A DNA stretch of 64,000 nucleotides, from NCBI RefSeq assembly GCF_036511935.1, contig NZ_AP028879.1:1-64000 (forward strand), written 5' to 3'. The DNA comes from Marinobacter nanhaiticus D15-8W (GTDB lineage: Bacteria > Pseudomonadota > Gammaproteobacteria > Pseudomonadales > Oleiphilaceae). Of this stretch, positions 61,206 through 64,000 are shown piece by piece. The notes under the pieces are model-generated. The model was not told the DNA's origin, searched no databases, and saw only the letters and a list, made by a program, of their open reading frames with translations. Position 1 is the stretch's first letter; every line of letters begins with the position of its first letter. The translations under genes and the position numbers were made by a program.

Positions 61206-61682
61206 ATGCATGATCAGGATCGGCTCAATCAGGTCTTTGCCTATCGGACGTTCGATTTCCGCAATCGGTTTCCCGATCCGCTTCCCTCGTTCCGTGCCGC
61301 ACTGGAATGCCTACAAAGTGAGGTCGCCTACCTCCCTGACGTAGACGCCGAAATCGTGGCCTATCTCAAGGATGGGCGGGCTATCCCAATGCCTGATGCG
61401 TTCTTCTGGCAACGGAAGCCACGCTTTGCGTCGCGGGCCGAAGCGCAAGAGTGGGTTCTGGAGCGGCAGACTAAAATTGAACAAGGCGGTGAGATTGGTC
61501 AGCTCGTTAACACGAACATTGCAGACCCTCGCGATACCCTCGAAAAACAGATTGAAGACGCGTTGAACAGCACTGCGACCCAAGTGATTCCATCGGCGCT
61601 CAATGATGAGACCTGTCGTGCAGCCGAGCGCTGGTTACGAGCCGCCATCGACGCACTACCGCCGGTTGATCTGTGTCGATAG
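61206..61682 (+). CDS. Hypothetical protein divergent from tnpR
   Basis: A 158-residue soluble acidic protein starting MHDQDRLNQVFAYRTFDFRNRFPDPLPSFRAALECLQ. It includes EIVAYLKDGRAIPMPDAFFWQRKPRFASRAEAQEWVLERQ and C-terminal helices (CRAAERWLRAAIDALPP). GGAG lies before the ATG. It may belong to the same mobile unit as tnpR. No family recognised. Confidence 0.55.
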   Translation: MHDQDRLNQVFAYRTFDFRNRFPDPLPSFRAALECLQSEVAYLPDVDAEIVAYLKDGRAIPMPDAFFWQRKPRFASRAEAQEWVLERQTKIEQGGEIGQLVNTNIADPRDTLEKQIEDALNSTATQVIPSALNDETCRAAERWLRAAIDALPPVDLCR

Positions 61683-61893
61683 CGGACGGGGCGTATCAAC
61701 CCTGACGCGTGTTGTGGCTGACGGGTTAGCGCAGACGGCAAACTCTCAAGCCCAATGAACCTTTGATCCTTTTCGTCACACTTGTCGTACGGAATAACAA
61801 AGTGACGCCAACTCAAGCCATGCCACACTGTTACTCAGAGGAGGTCGATTGCTAAAGTCGTTTGATGACCCAGCATGTGGAGGTGCGTAGTCT

Positions 61894-62094
61894 ATGCCAG
61901 GCCATAATCAGACATGCTCAAGTATGGTGTGTTTGGAGCGTGTGATCCGAGCGTACGATGACGCTACGTTGTTTCAGGCCCACTCGGCGGATGAATCCAT
62001 CTATTTTGTACTGGCGCTGCCCAACGCTGGTATTCTTCGGGTCGAAAGCAGCCTGGAAGTGCTCGAATCCTACTACGGCATGCTGATTGGTTAA
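61894..62094 (+). CDS. Small protein sharing a domain with the 57533 gene
   Basis: A 66-residue protein that consists almost entirely of the unit found in the 57533 product: VIRAYDDATLFQAHSADESIYFVLALPNAGILRVESSLEVLESYYGMLIG. GGAGG lies ten bases before the ATG. It may be complete as a single-domain protein or a truncated copy. It is convergent with the GGDEF-EAL gene, with about 330 bp of sequence between (62095-62424) in which I see no gene. Confidence 0.55.
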   Translation: MPGHNQTCSSMVCLERVIRAYDDATLFQAHSADESIYFVLALPNAGILRVESSLEVLESYYGMLIG

Positions 62095-62424
62095 CGACCC
62101 TCGGTACGCCGCCTACCAGATTTACCGGAACGTCGGCGCAACGCTTGGAACGGACGATCAGAACGGCTTGATGTCGATGTCCCCGGCTCTTGGGCAATGT
62201 TTCAAGGACAACGTCGCTACGGTTAGGCACGGCTGCTGTCCGATGAGCATAGCAGCTCGGCGCGAGCTGACGGTCTTGGCCCATACAGTTGCTCCATGTG
62301 AGGCTGGCTCGATCATATTTGCGCAAAAGAACAAAGGGTTAAGCCTTAGACCATCCACCTATTAACGGATTTACAACGCCTCCGGTTATGAACAAGGGCT
62401 TCACCAGCCTGATCATTGCAGCCA

Positions 62425-64000
62425 CTAGCCGGCCATCAACCGCTCGAGCAGCGCCTCCGAAGATAGGGGTTCGTCCAGGAAATGCCCTTGGGCGTAGTCG
62501 CAACCCGTAGCTATCAACCATTCGTATTGCTCAGCGGTCTCGACTCCTTCGGCGATGACTTCCAAGCCGAGCTTGTGCGCCATGACGACGATAGTCTCGG
62601 CAATAATGCGTTCATCGTTTTCATCCATAGGCTGGGTGACATACGACGGATCGATTTTTAAGTAGTGAATGCCGTATCGCCGCAAGGCCGCCAAGGAAGA
62701 CACACCCGTACCGTAATCGTCGAGCGCCAGCTGCAATCCGCCTTCGCGGATTTGGCGAAACTGCTCGGCCAGACCTTGAGCCTCGTTCAGGAACACACGT
62801 TCAGTCAGTTCAACAATAGCACCCGCTCCCGCCAATCGGTCGAGGTAGGCTTGCCAACGCTTTTGCGAGTGAGGGCTGAGGAAAGTCTCGGATGAGATGT
62901 TGATCGTGACCGGTACCGAACGGTCAACGGTATTTCGCCAATGTTCGGACTGGCTGGCGACTTCCGTGATCAACCAGTCTTCAAGGTCGCTGATAATACC
63001 GCTCTCTTCAGCCAGCTCCAGGAACTGGCCAGGCCGCAAGAGCCCCAGCTCGGGATGCGCCCAGCGCAACAACGCCTCCGCTTTGGCGATTCGCCCGGAT
63101 GCCAGGTGGACGATGGGTTGATAATACACTCGAAGTTCGCCGTGCTCCCGTGCGGACCGCAGCCCTTGAATCAGCGCTTGGCGAGGTAGTGCCGCAGTGT
63201 TGCCAATATCGGTATAGAAACACACCTGATTGCGGCCGGTGTGCTTGGCAAAATACATGGCTTTGTCCGCACAAGTCAGCAGTTGCTTAGGGGTAATGGC
63301 GTCTTGTGGGAACTGGGTGATCCCGATACTGCCCGAGATGCGGGTCAACCCGGCACCGAGGGCAAATGGTTGTGCCAATTCGGTCAGGATCGTATGGGCG
63401 AGTTCCAGAAGCGTTTCGCGTTCGGCGATATCCAGGAGAATGACGGTGAATTCGTCACCGCTCAGACGCGCCACCGTATCGCTTTTGCGCACGCAGGCTT
63501 CGATACGCTCGGCGACTTGCTTGAGCAGCAGATCCCCCACATCGTGGCCGTACTGGTCGTTCACCTCCTTGAAACGGTCGAGATCGATAAAAAAGACCGT
63601 GAGGGATTCGCCGGTGCGTTCGGCGTGCGCGACATGCTGCTCCAGTCGATCACGGAAGAGGCGCCGGTTGGGCAATCCCGTCAACGGATCGTAATTGGCG
63701 TAATGCCAGGCCTTGGCTTCCGCTGCCCGACGCTCTGTGACATCGTGCGCAATACCGGAAATGGCTTCGACGTCCCCCTGTTGGTCAAGCACGGGCGCAT
63801 AGACATACTCCAGGGTTTTGGCTTGCCCTGAGGGCAATGTGGTATTGATCTCGCCGTGCTGATGCTCGCGGTGATGGACGATCTGGTTTAGCAGTTCGGG
63901 TGCGAGGCTTCCGGTTGGCAGGCCCACTTCTGCCGCGCTTTCACCCACCAGGTCATGTGAGGCCACGCCGCACAGCTGCCCCATGGCTTGATTGGCATAG
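62425..64000 (-). CDS. PAS-GGDEF-EAL protein, 5' end outside the window
   Basis: At least 524 residues, open to the right edge (…YANQAMGQLCGV upstream). It contains a PAS domain, GGDEF (IDLDRFKEVNDQYGHDVGD, RLSGDEFTVIL) and EAL (KAEALLRW, LDDYGTGVSSLAALR, YLKIDPSYV, IAEGVET) and ends CDYAQGHFLDEPLSSEALLERLMAG. It is a close paralogue of the broken gene at 51263-53374 over its whole visible length and keeps the end which that gene lost. Both motifs look competent for catalysis; SGDEF is a known active variant in some cyclases. Confidence 0.9.
   Translation of the reverse strand, partial: YANQAMGQLCGVASHDLVGESAAEVGLPTGSLAPELLNQIVHHREHQHGEINTTLPSGQAKTLEYVYAPVLDQQGDVEAISGIAHDVTERRAAEAKAWHYANYDPLTGLPNRRLFRDRLEQHVAHAERTGESLTVFFIDLDRFKEVNDQYGHDVGDLLLKQVAERIEACVRKSDTVARLSGDEFTVILLDIAERETLLELAHTILTELAQPFALGAGLTRISGSIGITQFPQDAITPKQLLTCADKAMYFAKHTGRNQVCFYTDIGNTAALPRQALIQGLRSAREHGELRVYYQPIVHLASGRIAKAEALLRWAHPELGLLRPGQFLELAEESGIISDLEDWLITEVASQSEHWRNTVDRSVPVTINISSETFLSPHSQKRWQAYLDRLAGAGAIVELTERVFLNEAQGLAEQFRQIREGGLQLALDDYGTGVSSLAALRRYGIHYLKIDPSYVTQPMDENDERIIAETIVVMAHKLGLEVIAEGVETAEQYEWLIATGCDYAQGHFLDEPLSSEALLERLMAG

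Noticed and set aside
1..64000. CRISPR array, integron attC sites, rRNA or tRNA genes
   Set aside because: No regular spacer-repeat array, attC pair or RNA gene pattern was seen; dispersed GTGAC repeats are not evenly spaced in a single array.

Overview
The window looks like a conjugative plasmid, or an integrated copy of one, of a gammaproteobacterium, possibly a marine or halophilic lineage. The genus is my inference from overall protein style and cannot be fixed from the sequence. Gene starts generally carry clear GGAG-type ribosome binding sites and many neighbouring genes overlap by ATGA or TAATG. No rRNA or tRNA gene was recognised.

Region 1 (1-32 kb) is the plasmid backbone. The left edge holds a small ribbon-helix-helix operon and short membrane proteins. 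It is followed by a CoiA-like protein, a GNAT toxin/DUF1778 antitoxin pair, and a minus-strand operon encoding the coupling protein TraD, ParA, ParB, an unknown protein and an AcaB-like protein. Three copies of a 17-bp palindrome, GTTTCCGAWTCGGAAAC, sit just in front of traD and a fourth lies inside parB; I read them as the partition site. A hairpin-rich non-coding tract (10.5-11.1 kb) separates this operon from a MobC/Replic_Relax-like gene and virB11. After an antirestriction gene (klcA/ardB type) and small accessory genes comes a nearly complete P-type type IV secretion operon (16.4-27.1 kb): virB3, B2, B4, B5, an unknown secreted protein, B6, B8, B9, B10, a TcpQ/PilL-like protein, a VirB7-like lipoprotein, VirB1 and a TrbM-like protein. 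An OmpA-type lipoprotein, a HigA-like regulator, a ColE2-type replication initiator and an EexN entry-exclusion lipoprotein follow. Six GTGAC-rich intergenic repeats, plus a related palindrome, are scattered through this half only. No relaxase gene is present.

Region 2 (32-37.5 kb) is a mosaic of decayed and transferred material: a 5'-truncated umuC, an IS3-family transposase remnant, a WYL-domain regulator of BrxR/CapW type, a small basic protein next to a YegP-type DUF1508 protein, an ERI-1-like exonuclease and a 244-bp MITE-like IS3 derivative.

Region 3 (37.5-64 kb) is dominated by signalling genes. It has two chemoreceptors and a fragment of a third, one receiver-PAS-GGDEF protein, four GGDEF-EAL proteins (two of them close paralogues, one broken by an amber codon, one running off the right edge), a Crp/Fnr regulator and a Sco1-like protein overlapping a chemoreceptor gene. 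Interspersed are one intact IS3-family element, several transposase relics, a Tn3-type resolvase and short orphan genes. Several receiver or GGDEF motifs are degenerate, so much of this set may act by binding or degrading c-di-GMP rather than making it. Whether region 3 is plasmid or chromosome cannot be decided here.
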